Positions 35,312 through 44,794 of a stretch of 64,000 nt of DNA are shown here, piece by piece. Location of the stretch: the NCBI RefSeq assembly GCF_900109605.1, contig NZ_FOAM01000018.1, positions 1 through 64,000 on the forward strand, written 5' to 3'. This stretch comes from Xaviernesmea oryzae (GTDB taxonomy: Bacteria; Pseudomonadota; Alphaproteobacteria; Rhizobiales; Rhizobiaceae). Each line of letters begins with the position of its first letter. Position 1 is the first letter of the stretch. The notes below the pieces were generated by a model. It did no database searches. It was not told the origin of the DNA and saw only the letters and a list, made by a program, of their open reading frames with translations. The position numbers and the translations under genes were made by a program.

Positions 35312-36403
35312 ATGGGACAAAGCCCGAAATTTCTCCTGCCGGCGGGGCTGGCGCTGCTGGCCGGCATAGCCCTCTCCGCCTGCAGCCAGCCTGACGACAA
35401 CAAAACGGTCGAGCAGCGCACTGTCGAGATCACCGAGACGGCACTTGCCGATTACGCACCGACCACGGCCGTAACGGGCGAGATCAAGGCGCGCATCCAG
35501 TCCGAATTGTCTTTCCGCGTCAGCGGCCGCATCACCGAACGGCTTGTCGATGTCGGCTCGAAGGTGACGAAGGGCGAGGTTCTGGCCCGGATCGATCCAC
35601 GCGAACAGACGGCCGATGTCGATGTTGCGCAGGCGAGCCTTCAGGCAGCGGATGCGCAGCTGACTCAGGCGCAGCTCGACTTCAACCGCCAGAAGAACCT
35701 CTTCACCAGCGGCGTGACGTCGCGCGCGCGGCTCGACCAGGCGCAGGAAGCGCTGCTGGTGGCACAGGCCACGGTGGAATCGGCGCGGACTCAACTCGAT
35801 GTCGCGCGCGATGCGCAGTCCTATACCGAACTGAAGGCCGATGCCGATGGCGTGATTACCGCGCGCAATGCCGAGGTCGGCCAGGTGGCCCAGGCGGCGC
35901 AGTCGATTTTCACGCTGGCGCATGATGGTCCCCGCGATGCGGTGTTCAACGTCTTCGAGTCGCTGTTCCTGCAGAAGCCGGATGACGCCGTTGCCGTCAG
36001 CCTCCTGTCGGATCCCACGCTCAAGGTGATGGCGCCGGTGCGCGAAATTTCTCCTACCATCGATTCCGCAACGGGCACCATCCGCGTCAAGGTAGGTCTC
36101 GACACGGCCGGCCGGGAGCTGCCCTTGGGCGCACCGGTGGTCGGCACCTTCACCGGGCAGAAGCGGCAGGCCATTCTCCTGCCATGGAACGCCATCGCGT
36201 CGGATGGCGGCGCACCCGCGGTCTGGGTGGTCGATCCCAAAACCTCCGTCGTGTCGATGAAGCGGATCGAGGTCGCGGAATATGAGACCGGACGTTTCGC
36301 CGTATCCTCGGGCCTGGCGCCGAAGGAGCAGGTCGTCGTCGATGGCGCAAAGTTCCTGCTGCCGGGCAAGACCGTGAGCGTTTCCAAGGAGGTGAGCCCG
36401 TGA
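35312..36403 (+). CDS. RND efflux periplasmic adaptor lipoprotein 1
   Basis: A 363-residue membrane-fusion protein (AcrA/MexA family). The lipobox is LSAC with Cys24, so it is a lipoprotein. A split lipoyl domain flanks a helical hairpin (~100-160, AQASLQAADAQLTQAQLDF and ARLDQAQEALLVAQATVESARTQ). The beta-barrel and membrane-proximal domains follow (VMAPVREISPTIDSATGTIRVKV). It is the first of two adaptors encoded before one pump gene, overlapping the second by 4 bases. Confidence 0.92.
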   Translation: MGQSPKFLLPAGLALLAGIALSACSQPDDNKTVEQRTVEITETALADYAPTTAVTGEIKARIQSELSFRVSGRITERLVDVGSKVTKGEVLARIDPREQTADVDVAQASLQAADAQLTQAQLDFNRQKNLFTSGVTSRARLDQAQEALLVAQATVESARTQLDVARDAQSYTELKADADGVITARNAEVGQVAQAAQSIFTLAHDGPRDAVFNVFESLFLQKPDDAVAVSLLSDPTLKVMAPVREISPTIDSATGTIRVKVGLDTAGRELPLGAPVVGTFTGQKRQAILLPWNAIASDGGAPAVWVVDPKTSVVSMKRIEVAEYETGRFAVSSGLAPKEQVVVDGAKFLLPGKTVSVSKEVSP

Positions 36404-37479
36404 ACCGCAGGTTACTCGCCGCACTCGCGGCTGCGCCCCTGATCCTGTCGGGATGCGAAGACAAGAAGGAAACGGCGGCTGCCGAGCCCGTGCGCCCTCT
36501 GATTTCCCAGGTCGTCGCGCCTCGGGCCGCGACGACGCTTCGGCTTGCCGGCGTCGTGGAGCCGCGTGTCAGCACCGATCTCGGCTTCCGCGTTCTTGGC
36601 CGAGTGATTGCCCGGGAGGTCAGCGTCGGCGATCTCGTCACCCGGGGCCAGGTCGTTGCCGCCGTCGATCCGCTCGCGCTGGAACTGGCAGTGCGCAGCA
36701 GTCAGGCGGAAATCGCCAATGCCCAAGCCCAGCTCGCCAATGCCGCGACCACGGCGGCGCGCCAGCGCACGCTGGCCGAAAGCAAGAGCGACAGCGAAGC
36801 ATCGTTGGAAACCGCCGAGCAGGCGGAAAAGACCGCCCGCGCCACCGTGGCCAAGGCCGAAGCCAATCTGGCCAAGGCACGCGAACAGCTGAGCTATGCT
36901 CAGATCCATGCGGAATTCGATGGCGTGGTGACGGCCACATCCGCCGAAGTCGGGCAGGTCGTTTCCCCCGGGCAGACGGTGCTGACCATTGCCCGGCCCG
37001 ATCTGCGCGATGCCGTGGTCGATCTGCCGGAAACCGCCATGCGGGGCTTGAAAATCGGCTCACCCTTCGAGGTGATGCTGCAGCTGGACGCCAGCGTGCG
37101 CGTTTCTGGAACCGTGCGCGAAATCGCGCCGGAGGCCGATTCGACCACGCGGACCCAGCGCGTCAAGATTGCGCTCAACAACCCGCCCGACGCCTTCCGC
37201 CTCGGCTCCATCGTGACCGTGAGCTCCACCACGGATGCCTCCCCCACCATCGTCGTGCCGATGAGCGCGATCCTGACCCGCGACGGCGCCAGCGCCGTCT
37301 GGCTGGTGGATGAGGACAAGGAGACGGTCAGCCTGAAGCCGGTGACACTCGCGCAGGCCGATGGCGATGGCGTCGTCGTGTCGCAGGGCCTTGCCGCCGG
37401 CAACCGCATCGCGCTGGCCGGCGTGCATCAGTTGAAAGAAGGCCAGAAGGTCAAGATCACCAGGGAGATGGCTCCGTGA
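36400..37479 (+). CDS. RND efflux periplasmic adaptor lipoprotein 2
   Basis: A 359-residue second membrane-fusion protein, also a lipoprotein (LSGC, Cys19). It has the same lipoyl, helical-hairpin (AQAQLANAATTAARQRTLAESKSDSEASLETAEQ region), beta-barrel and membrane-proximal order (VREIAPEADSTTRTQRVKI). It differs clearly in sequence from adaptor 1, so it is not a recent duplicate. Two adaptors with one RND pump recall Pseudomonas TriABC, where both are required. Overlaps the pump gene by 4 bases. Confidence 0.92.
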   Translation: MNRRLLAALAAAPLILSGCEDKKETAAAEPVRPLISQVVAPRAATTLRLAGVVEPRVSTDLGFRVLGRVIAREVSVGDLVTRGQVVAAVDPLALELAVRSSQAEIANAQAQLANAATTAARQRTLAESKSDSEASLETAEQAEKTARATVAKAEANLAKAREQLSYAQIHAEFDGVVTATSAEVGQVVSPGQTVLTIARPDLRDAVVDLPETAMRGLKIGSPFEVMLQLDASVRVSGTVREIAPEADSTTRTQRVKIALNNPPDAFRLGSIVTVSSTTDASPTIVVPMSAILTRDGASAVWLVDEDKETVSLKPVTLAQADGDGVVVSQGLAAGNRIALAGVHQLKEGQKVKITREMAP

Positions 37480-40400
37480 AGAAGTTCAACCTCTCGGATT
37501 GGGCGCTCGAACACCGCTCGCTCGTCTGGTATTTCATGATCGTCTTCATGATCGCCGGTGTCTTTTCCTATATCGGCCTCGGGCGCGAGGAAGACCCGAA
37601 TTTCACCATCAAGACCATGGTGATCCAGGCGCAATGGCCGGGGGCCTCGGCCGAGGAAGTGACCAAGCAGGTCACGGATCGGATCGAAAAGAAGCTCGAA
37701 GAGCTGGAGTCGCTCGACCATACCCGCAGCCTGACGACATCGGGCCAGACGATCATCTTCGTCGATCTTCTGCCCACCACCAAGGCACGCGATGTGGCAC
37801 CGACCTGGCTGCGCATCCGCAACATGATCGCCGATATCAAGGGTCAGTTTCCGTCCGGCGTCGTCGGTCCCTTCTTCAACGATCGTTTCGGCGACGTCTT
37901 CGGCAATATCTACGCCTTCACCAGCGACGGCCTCAGCCAGCGCCAGCTGCGCGACCGGGTGGAAGAAGCCCGCTCCAAGATTCTGACGGTCGAGAATGTC
38001 GGCAAGGTCGACATCATCGGCGCGCAGGACGAGGTCATCTATCTGGAATTCTCCACCCGCAAGATCGCCGCCCTTGGCATCGACCGGCAAAGCCTGATCT
38101 CGACGCTGCAGTCGCAGAACGCGGTGACGTCCTCCGGCTTCGTGGAGGCCGGACCCGAACGCGTGGCGCTGCGCGTCTCAGGCCAGTTCACCTCGGAGGA
38201 AAGCCTGCGCGCCATCAATCTGCGCGTCGGTAATCGCTTCTTCCCCTTGAGCGATGTCGCCACCATCCGGCGCGGCTATGTCGATCCGCCCTCCTCGCTG
38301 TTCCGTTTCAACGGCTTGCCCGCCATCGGCCTGGCCATCGGCATGAAGGACGGCGCCAACCTGCTGGATTTCGGCAAGGCTCTGGACGCTGAGATGGACC
38401 GGGTGACCGCCGAAATGCCGATCGGGGTGACGATCAGCCGTGTGTCCGATCAGCCGGCCGTGGTGGAAGAGGCCGTCTCCGGCTTCACCCGCGCGCTGTT
38501 CGAGGCGATCGCCATCGTGCTGGCCATCAGCTTCATCTCGCTTGGCATGCGCGCTGGTCTGGTGGTGGCGATCTCCATTCCCCTCGTACTGGCCATCACC
38601 TTCCTGGTCATGGCCTATAGTGGGGTTTCGCTGCAGCGCATCTCACTCGGCGCGCTGATCATCGCGCTCGGCCTACTGGTCGATGACGCCATGATCGCCG
38701 TGGAAATGATGGTGGCACGGCTGGAAATGGGCGACGACCTGCGCAAGGCGGCGACCTATGTCTACACCTCGACTGCCTTCCCTATGCTGACCGGCACGCT
38801 GGTGACCGTCGCCGGATTCATTCCGATCGGCCTGAATTCGAGTGCGGCGGGTGAGTTCACCTTCACGCTCTTCGTCGTCATCGCCGTGTCGCTGGTGGTC
38901 TCCTGGATCGTGGCCGTGCTGTTCACGCCGCTGCTCGGCGTGACGCTGCTGCCCAAGAGCATGAAGAAGCATCACGAACACAAGGGCTTCTTCGCCAGGC
39001 TGTTCGCCGGCGCACTCAATGCCGCCTTGCGACTGCGCTGGATCACCATCCTCCTGACCATCGTCGCCTTCGGCACATCGATCTATGGCATGCGCTTTGT
39101 CCAGCAGCAGTTCTTCCCCAATTCCGACCGCGTGGAACTCGTGGTCGACTGGAATCTGCCGCAGAATGGCTCGATCGGCGAAACGGACAGGCAGATGGCA
39201 CAGTTCGAGCGGGAAATGCTGCAGGGCAATCCCGGCATCGACCACTGGTCGACCTATGTCGGACAGGGCGCGCCACGCTTCCTTCTGTCCTTCGACGTGC
39301 AGCCCTCCGATGTCACCTTCGGCCAGACGGTGATCGTCACCAAGGGCGTGGCCGAACGCGACAGGCTGCGCACCGAGCTGCAGGCCTATCTCACCCGCAC
39401 CTTCCCGGGCACAGACGCCTTCGTGAAGCTTCTGGACATCGGCCCGCCCGTCGGCAAGCCCGTGCAGTACCGCGTCAGCGGGCCGCAAATCCAGACCGTG
39501 CGCAAGCTGGCTCAATCGCTTGGCGTCATCGTCGGCGCCGATCCGCGCCTGACCGCCATGACCTTCGACTGGAACGAGCCGGCCCGCGTGGTGCGCGTCG
39601 ACGTGTTGCAGGACAAGGCCCGTCAGCTCGGCGTCTCCTCGCAGGATATCGCCACGGCGCTGAACGGCATCGTGGAGGGAGCGAGCGCCACGCAGGTGCG
39701 CGACGACATCTATCTCGTCGATGTCATCGGCCGGGCGCAGGCGCAGGAGCGCGGCTCCATCGACACGCTGCAGAGCCTGCAGCTGCCGAGTTCGAGCGGC
39801 AAGTCGGTGCCGCTGTCTGCCATCGCCACCTTCCGCTACGAGCTGGAACAGCCCGTCATCTGGCGTCGCTCCCGCCAGCCGACGATCACCATCAAGGCAG
39901 GCGTAATCGGTGCAACCCAGCCGGCGACTATCGTCCAGGCCCTGGCGCCTCAAGTCGCCGAATTCGCCAAGTCCCTGCCGGCCGGCTACAAGGTGATCGC
40001 GGGCGGCGCGGTCGAGGAAAGCGCGAAGGCGCAGGGCCCGATCGCTGCCGTGGCGCCCATGATGCTGTTCATCATGGCGACGATCCTGATGATCCAGCTG
40101 CAGAGCTTCCACCGCCTGTTCCTGGTCTTCGCCGTGGCGCCCACGGCCTTGATCGGGGTGGTCATCGCGCTTCTCACCAGCAACGCGCCGCTCGGCTTTG
40201 TCGCCATCCTCGGCGTGCTCGCGCTGATCGGCATCCTGATCCGCAACTCGGTCATTCTCGTCGTGCAGATCGAGGATCTCCGGCGCGAAGGCGTGCCGCC
40301 CTGGAAGGCGGTGATCGAGGCGACAGAGCACCGCATGCGCCCGATCATGCTGACGGCCGCCGCCGCCACGCTCGCGCTCATCCCGATCTCGCGCGAAATC

Positions 40401-40571
40401 TTCTGGAGTCCGATGGCCTATGCCATGATGGGTGGCATCGTCGTCGGCACAGTCTTGACGCTGCTGTTCCTGCCGGCGCTCTACGTCACCTGGTTCCGCA
40501 TCCGTCCGGATACGCCGGCCGATACGCCGCGGACCAGCGCCGAGCCGGAGCACGCGCCGGCGGCCGGTTGA
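37476..40571 (+). CDS. RND efflux pump inner-membrane permease (AcrB/TriC family)
   Basis: A 1031-residue proton-driven RND transporter with 12 predicted membrane helices in two repeats. The proton-relay pair Asp403-Asp404 is intact in LGLLVDDAMIAVEMMVAR. The N-terminus (ALEHRSLVWYFMIVFMIAGVFSYIGLGREEDPNF) and the PGASAEEV segment are typical of this family. Two periplasmic loops of ~300 residues form the porter and docking domains. It probably exports hydrophobic toxic compounds with the two adaptors; the outer-membrane channel must be encoded elsewhere. Ends at a strong terminator. Confidence 0.93.
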   Translation: MKKFNLSDWALEHRSLVWYFMIVFMIAGVFSYIGLGREEDPNFTIKTMVIQAQWPGASAEEVTKQVTDRIEKKLEELESLDHTRSLTTSGQTIIFVDLLPTTKARDVAPTWLRIRNMIADIKGQFPSGVVGPFFNDRFGDVFGNIYAFTSDGLSQRQLRDRVEEARSKILTVENVGKVDIIGAQDEVIYLEFSTRKIAALGIDRQSLISTLQSQNAVTSSGFVEAGPERVALRVSGQFTSEESLRAINLRVGNRFFPLSDVATIRRGYVDPPSSLFRFNGLPAIGLAIGMKDGANLLDFGKALDAEMDRVTAEMPIGVTISRVSDQPAVVEEAVSGFTRALFEAIAIVLAISFISLGMRAGLVVAISIPLVLAITFLVMAYSGVSLQRISLGALIIALGLLVDDAMIAVEMMVARLEMGDDLRKAATYVYTSTAFPMLTGTLVTVAGFIPIGLNSSAAGEFTFTLFVVIAVSLVVSWIVAVLFTPLLGVTLLPKSMKKHHEHKGFFARLFAGALNAALRLRWITILLTIVAFGTSIYGMRFVQQQFFPNSDRVELVVDWNLPQNGSIGETDRQMAQFEREMLQGNPGIDHWSTYVGQGAPRFLLSFDVQPSDVTFGQTVIVTKGVAERDRLRTELQAYLTRTFPGTDAFVKLLDIGPPVGKPVQYRVSGPQIQTVRKLAQSLGVIVGADPRLTAMTFDWNEPARVVRVDVLQDKARQLGVSSQDIATALNGIVEGASATQVRDDIYLVDVIGRAQAQERGSIDTLQSLQLPSSSGKSVPLSAIATFRYELEQPVIWRRSRQPTITIKAGVIGATQPATIVQALAPQVAEFAKSLPAGYKVIAGGAVEESAKAQGPIAAVAPMMLFIMATILMIQLQSFHRLFLVFAVAPTALIGVVIALLTSNAPLGFVAILGVLALIGILIRNSVILVVQIEDLRREGVPPWKAVIEATEHRMRPIMLTAAAATLALIPISREIFWSPMAYAMMGGIVVGTVLTLLFLPALYVTWFRIRPDTPADTPRTSAEPEHAPAAG

Positions 40572-40921
40572 TCGAAACGCCCACCACCTTCGCCCTTCGC
40601 CAGCCTGCTGGCGGAGGGCTTTGTCGTTTTGGCATCGGCGCAGAAGCCAGCTTCGCTGTGCTATCCAAAAGATGTCCACGCCGTCGTCTCCTCAACGCGT
40701 GACTACGCACCCTCACGATCAGTTGATCTTGTCGGTCGAAGACATACGCAACCTTCTGTAATTGCTTTGTCTTTTTCATTTGACAGATTTGGCCGAACCT
40801 GTTGGCTCAGGCTTTTCAGATTTCCAAACCTAACCAAGCCCATCTCCCGACCTAAACTTCCTCCCTTGCACGCGGCGGTAACGGCCTCGGCGTGGGACCA
40901 ATCAAACCCAGGGAGGGGCGG
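40572..40921. other. Intergenic region between RND operon and paoABC
   Basis: 350 bp. It starts with the terminator at 40592-40622. An AT-richer stretch near 40740-40800 may carry the pao promoter, but I cannot fix -35/-10 boxes. No gene seen. Confidence 0.5.
40592..40622 (+). terminator. Rho-independent terminator of the RND operon
   Basis: A 13-bp stem pairs 40592-40604 with 40607-40619 (one G-T wobble), with a 2-base nominal loop and T residues after it. Located 20 bases beyond the pump stop codon. Confidence 0.75.
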
Positions 40922-41584
40922 ATGAGCGATTTCGGTCGAACCGGATGCAGCCAGTCGGATGTAACCCGGCGCACAGTGCTCAAGACCACGGCGGCCGCCT
41001 CCGTCGTGCTGGCGGGCGGGCGGCAGACGCATGCGGCGCAAACGCCCGCGACAGGACAGCAAGGAGGCACCGTGACATCGACAGTCACATTCACAGTCAA
41101 TGGCGAGACAAACAGGCTGGAGCTGGATTCGCGCACGACGCTGCTCGACGCGCTGCGCGAGCATCTGCATCTGACCGGCACGAAGAAGGGATGCGATCAC
41201 GGCCAGTGCGGCGCCTGCACTGTGCTGGTCGAAGGTCGGCGGATCAATAGCTGCCTGTCGCTCGCCCTCATGCATGAAGGCGAGAGCGTAACCACCATCG
41301 AGGGCCTGGGCAGCCCGGATGCCCTGCATCCGATGCAGGCGGCCTTCGTGGCTCATGACGGCTATCAATGCGGCTATTGCACGCCGGGGCAAATCTGTTC
41401 CGCCGTGGCGGTGCTGGAGGAAATCGCTGCCGATATCCCGAGCCACGTCACGACCGATCTGACCGCGCCCGCGCAGCTGAGCGAGATGGAAATCCGCGAA
41501 CGCATGAGCGGCAATATCTGTCGATGCGGTGCCTATTCCAACATCGTCGAGGCCATGACCGAAGTGGCCGGGAGGCGCGCATGA
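40922..41584 (+). CDS. paoA: Periplasmic aldehyde oxidoreductase 2Fe-2S subunit PaoA
   Basis: A 220-residue iron-sulfur subunit of the xanthine oxidase family. ATG 40922 follows GGGAGGGGCGG. A twin-arginine signal (TRRTVLKT, residues 15-22) sends the folded complex to the periplasm. The plant-ferredoxin-type cluster is held by Cys91, 96, 99 and 111; the second 2Fe-2S cluster by Cys150, 153, 200 and 202. It matches E. coli PaoA (YagT) in size, signal and motif order. It passes electrons from the Mo site to FAD. Overlaps paoB by 4 bases. Confidence 0.93.
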   Translation: MSDFGRTGCSQSDVTRRTVLKTTAAASVVLAGGRQTHAAQTPATGQQGGTVTSTVTFTVNGETNRLELDSRTTLLDALREHLHLTGTKKGCDHGQCGACTVLVEGRRINSCLSLALMHEGESVTTIEGLGSPDALHPMQAAFVAHDGYQCGYCTPGQICSAVAVLEEIAADIPSHVTTDLTAPAQLSEMEIRERMSGNICRCGAYSNIVEAMTEVAGRRA

Positions 41585-42531
41585 AGCCCTTTACCTATGA
41601 GCGCGCCAAAAGCCCGGCGGAAGCCGCCAGCCGCGCGGCGGCCGTCAATAATGCCCGGTTTATCGCCGGCGGGACGAACCTTCTCGATCTCATGAAACTC
41701 GAAATCGAGACGCCGGCCCATCTGATCGACGTCAACGGTCTCGGCCTCGACACGATCGAACCGACGGAGGCTGGCGGCCTGCGCATCGGCGCACTGGTGC
41801 GCAATACAGACCTTGCGGCCGACCCGCGCGTACGACGTGATTACGCAGTTCTCTCGCGTGCCCTGCTCGCCGGTGCCTCTGGTCAGCTGCGCAACAAGGC
41901 GACGACGGCGGGCAACCTGCTGCAGCGCACCCGCTGTCCGTATTTTTACGATCCGGCCCAGCCTTGCAATAAGCGCCAGCCTGGCTCCGGCTGCTCTGCC
42001 ATCGGTGGCTTTTCCCGCCAGCTCGGGGTGATCGGCGTCAGCGAGGCCTGCATCGCCACCCACCCGAGCGACATGGCGGTGGCCATGCGCGCGCTCGATG
42101 CCGCGGTCGAAACCGTCAAGCCGGACGGGCAGACGCGGACCATTCCGATTGCCGATTTTCATCGTCTTCCTGAAGATCGCCCAGAAATCGACACCACGCT
42201 GGACCATGGCGAATTCATCACCGCCGTCACGCTTCCGCCGCCGGTCGGGGGTCAGCAAGTCTATCGCAAAGTGCGCGACCGCGCCTCCTATGCCTTCGCC
42301 ATCGTCTCCGTCGCCGCCATCGTCCAACCGGACGGGACCGGCCGTGTGGCGCTGGGCGGCGTGGCGCACAAGCCCTGGCGGGTGGAAAAGGCTGAGGCCG
42401 AACTGCCCCGTGGCGCGAAGGCGACAACCGCCGCCCTGCTCGATGGCGCCAAGCCCACCGAGGAAAATGCCTTCAAGCTGACGCTGGTCGAACGCACGCT
42501 GTCTGCCGTGCTGATGGATGCGAGGGGATGA
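41581..42531 (+). CDS. paoB: Periplasmic aldehyde oxidoreductase FAD subunit PaoB
   Basis: A 316-residue FAD-binding subunit. The FAD-phosphate loop reads [15 protein letters not shown]. The segment [20 protein letters not shown] with a following GSGC holds the cysteines that bind the extra 4Fe-4S cluster characteristic of PaoB (YagS). No signal peptide is present; it should hitch-hike with PaoA through the Tat system. The start is the ATG that overlaps the paoA stop. Confidence 0.93.
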   Translation: MKPFTYERAKSPAEAASRAAAVNNARFIAGGTNLLDLMKLEIETPAHLIDVNGLGLDTIEPTEAGGLRIGALVRNTDLAADPRVRRDYAVLSRALLAGASGQLRNKATTAGNLLQRTRCPYFYDPAQPCNKRQPGSGCSAIGGFSRQLGVIGVSEACIATHPSDMAVAMRALDAAVETVKPDGQTRTIPIADFHRLPEDRPEIDTTLDHGEFITAVTLPPPVGGQQVYRKVRDRASYAFAIVSVAAIVQPDGTGRVALGGVAHKPWRVEKAEAELPRGAKATTAALLDGAKPTEENAFKLTLVERTLSAVLMDARG

Positions 42532-42535
42532 GACC

Positions 42536-44746
42536 ATGAAATTCGACAGCCCCGCAACCACCAATCCGATCGACCAGCTCAACGTCGTCGGCAAGCCGCT
42601 CGACCGGATCGACGGGCCCTTGAAGGTCTCCGGCCGTGCGACCTATGCCTATGAATGGCACGATCCCGCCATCAAGCCTGCCTATGGCGTGATCATCCAT
42701 GCAACGATCCCCAAGGGCCGCATCCGGCGGATGGATGCGTCTGCCGCCAGCCGTGCGCCGGGGGTTCTGACCGTGGTCACGCCGGAGAGCCTGCCAAAGC
42801 TGATCGGCAAGCTGGAAAAGGGCAAGTTCAACACGGCGACGCTGATGGGCGGCCCCGAGATCGATCATTACCACCAGGCTATCGGCCTCGTGGTGGCGAC
42901 GAGCTTCGAAGCGGCCCGTGCCGCCGCCAATCTCGTGACCATCGAGTACGAGGAAAAGCCCGGCAATTTTGCGCTGGATAAGCTGATCGATGCCGCCGGC
43001 CTACCCAAGGACGGCGAGCCGGACTCCGGCGTCGGCGATTTCGAGGCCGCATTCGCTCAGGCGCCCGTGACGCTTGACCAGCGCTACAAGACTCCGGATC
43101 ACTCCCACGCGATGATGGAACCGCATGCGACGCTCGCCGTGTGGGATGCGGACGGGCTGACAGTCTGGACCTCCAACCAGATGGTTGCCTGGGGCCGGTC
43201 GGATCTCGCAAAGACGCTCAACCTGCCGGAGGAGAAGGTGCATCTGATGTCGCCCTTCGTCGGCGGCGGATTTGGCGGCAAGCTCTTTCTGCGGGCGGAT
43301 GTGGTCATGGCCGCACTCGGCGCCAAGGCGACGGGTCAGCCGGTCAAGGTCGCGCTTGCCCGGCCGATGCTGATGAACAACACCACCCACCGTCCGGCAA
43401 CGCTCCAGCGGATCCGCATCGGCGCGACCCGCGAGGGCAAGATCACCGCCATCGGCCATGAGAGCTGGTCAGGCGATCTGCCGGGCGGCGGCCCGGAACT
43501 GGCGGTGCAGCAGACCCGCCTGCTCTATGCCGGCGAAAACCGGATGACGCGCACACGGCTCGCCGTGCTCGACCTGCCCGAGGGCAATGCCATGCGCGCA
43601 CCGGGCGAAGCACCCGGCCTGATGGCGCTGGAAATCGCCATAGACGAGATGGCCGAAAAGCTCGGCATGGATCCGATTGCCTTCCGCATTCTCAACGACA
43701 CCCAGGTCGACCCGGAAAAGCCGGAGCGTCCCTTCTCCCAGCGTGCCTTTGCCGAGGTGTTCCGCATCGGCGCCGAGCGTTTCGGCTGGGACAAGCGCCA
43801 GGCCCGGCCGGGGCAGCTGCGCGACGGTCGCTTCCTCATCGGCCATGGCGTTGCAGCAGCCTTCCGCAACAATATGGTCACGAAATCAGGTGCCCGCGTG
43901 CGGCTCGGCAAGGACGGTATCGTCACCGTCGAAACCGACATGACGGATATCGGCACCGGCAGCTACACGATCCTTGCCCAGACGGCGGCAGAAATGATGG
44001 GCCTGCCGATCGAACGCGTGGCCGTGCATCTCGGCGATTCCCGCTTCCCCGTCTCCGCCGGCTCCGGCGGGCAATGGGGCGCCAACAACTCCACTGCCGG
44101 CGTCTATGCTGCCTGCGTCAAGCTGCGCGAGGCCGTCGCCAAGCGGCTGGGCATCAATGCAGCCGATGTCAGCTTCGCCAATGGTGAAGTACGGTCCGGC
44201 GGACGCGCCCTATCTTTGACCGAGGCTGCGAAGGATGGAGAGCTGGTTGCGGAAGATTCGATCGAATATGGCGACCTCGACAAGACGCACCAGCAATCGA
44301 CCTTCGGCGCGCATTTCATCGAGGTGGGCGTGGATGCGGCGACGGCCGAAGTGCGCATCCGCCGGATGCTGGCCGTCTGCGCAGCCGGACGCATCCTGAA
44401 CCCGAAGACGGCACGCAGCCAGGTGATCGGCGCCATGACCATGGGCGCGGGCGCGGCGCTGATGGAGGAGCTGGCGGTCGACACCAGACGCGGCTTCTTC
44501 GTCAATCATGATCTCGCAACCTATGAGGTGCCGGTTCATGCCGACATTCCGCATCAGGAGGTCATTTTCCTAGATGAAACCGACCCGATGTCCTCGCCGA
44601 TGAAGGCCAAGGGGGTCGGCGAGCTCGGCCTCTGCGGCGTTGCCGCCGCGATCGCAAACGCCGTCTACAATGCGACCGGCGTGCGCGTGCGCGACTATCC
44701 CGTCACGCTCGACAAGCTGATCGACCGGCTGCCGGACGTGGCCTGA
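42536..44746 (+). CDS. paoC: Periplasmic aldehyde oxidoreductase molybdenum subunit PaoC
   Basis: A 736-residue molybdopterin subunit of the xanthine oxidase family. It begins with the YagR-type VGKPLDRIDGPLKVSGRATYA domain. Cofactor-binding motifs include FVGGGFGGKLF and GSGGQWGANNST, and the catalytic base is Glu696 in KGVGELGLCG. It oxidises aldehydes to acids with water, probably for detoxification. ATG 42536 is preferred over 42518. E. coli has the maturation chaperone gene paoD next to paoC; here no such gene follows. Confidence 0.93.
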   Translation: MKFDSPATTNPIDQLNVVGKPLDRIDGPLKVSGRATYAYEWHDPAIKPAYGVIIHATIPKGRIRRMDASAASRAPGVLTVVTPESLPKLIGKLEKGKFNTATLMGGPEIDHYHQAIGLVVATSFEAARAAANLVTIEYEEKPGNFALDKLIDAAGLPKDGEPDSGVGDFEAAFAQAPVTLDQRYKTPDHSHAMMEPHATLAVWDADGLTVWTSNQMVAWGRSDLAKTLNLPEEKVHLMSPFVGGGFGGKLFLRADVVMAALGAKATGQPVKVALARPMLMNNTTHRPATLQRIRIGATREGKITAIGHESWSGDLPGGGPELAVQQTRLLYAGENRMTRTRLAVLDLPEGNAMRAPGEAPGLMALEIAIDEMAEKLGMDPIAFRILNDTQVDPEKPERPFSQRAFAEVFRIGAERFGWDKRQARPGQLRDGRFLIGHGVAAAFRNNMVTKSGARVRLGKDGIVTVETDMTDIGTGSYTILAQTAAEMMGLPIERVAVHLGDSRFPVSAGSGGQWGANNSTAGVYAACVKLREAVAKRLGINAADVSFANGEVRSGGRALSLTEAAKDGELVAEDSIEYGDLDKTHQQSTFGAHFIEVGVDAATAEVRIRRMLAVCAAGRILNPKTARSQVIGAMTMGAGAALMEELAVDTRRGFFVNHDLATYEVPVHADIPHQEVIFLDETDPMSSPMKAKGVGELGLCGVAAAIANAVYNATGVRVRDYPVTLDKLIDRLPDVA

Positions 44747-44762
44747 CGGATCGATCAGACTC

Positions 44763-44790
44763 TGCCGTCCGTCTCCAGCGACGGACGGCA
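44763..44790. terminator. Bidirectional hairpin between convergent paoC and AraC genes
   Basis: TGCCGTCCGTC at 44763-44773 pairs perfectly with GACGGACGGCA at 44780-44790 (11 bp, 6-base loop), in the 48-bp gap between convergent genes. T-runs are weak on both sides. Confidence 0.6.
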
Positions 44791-44794
44791 ACCA

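Noticed and set aside
38673-40679. 668-codon minus-strand frame opposite the RND permease
   Set aside because: Antisense shadow of a clearly conserved RND gene; low-complexity translation without motifs.
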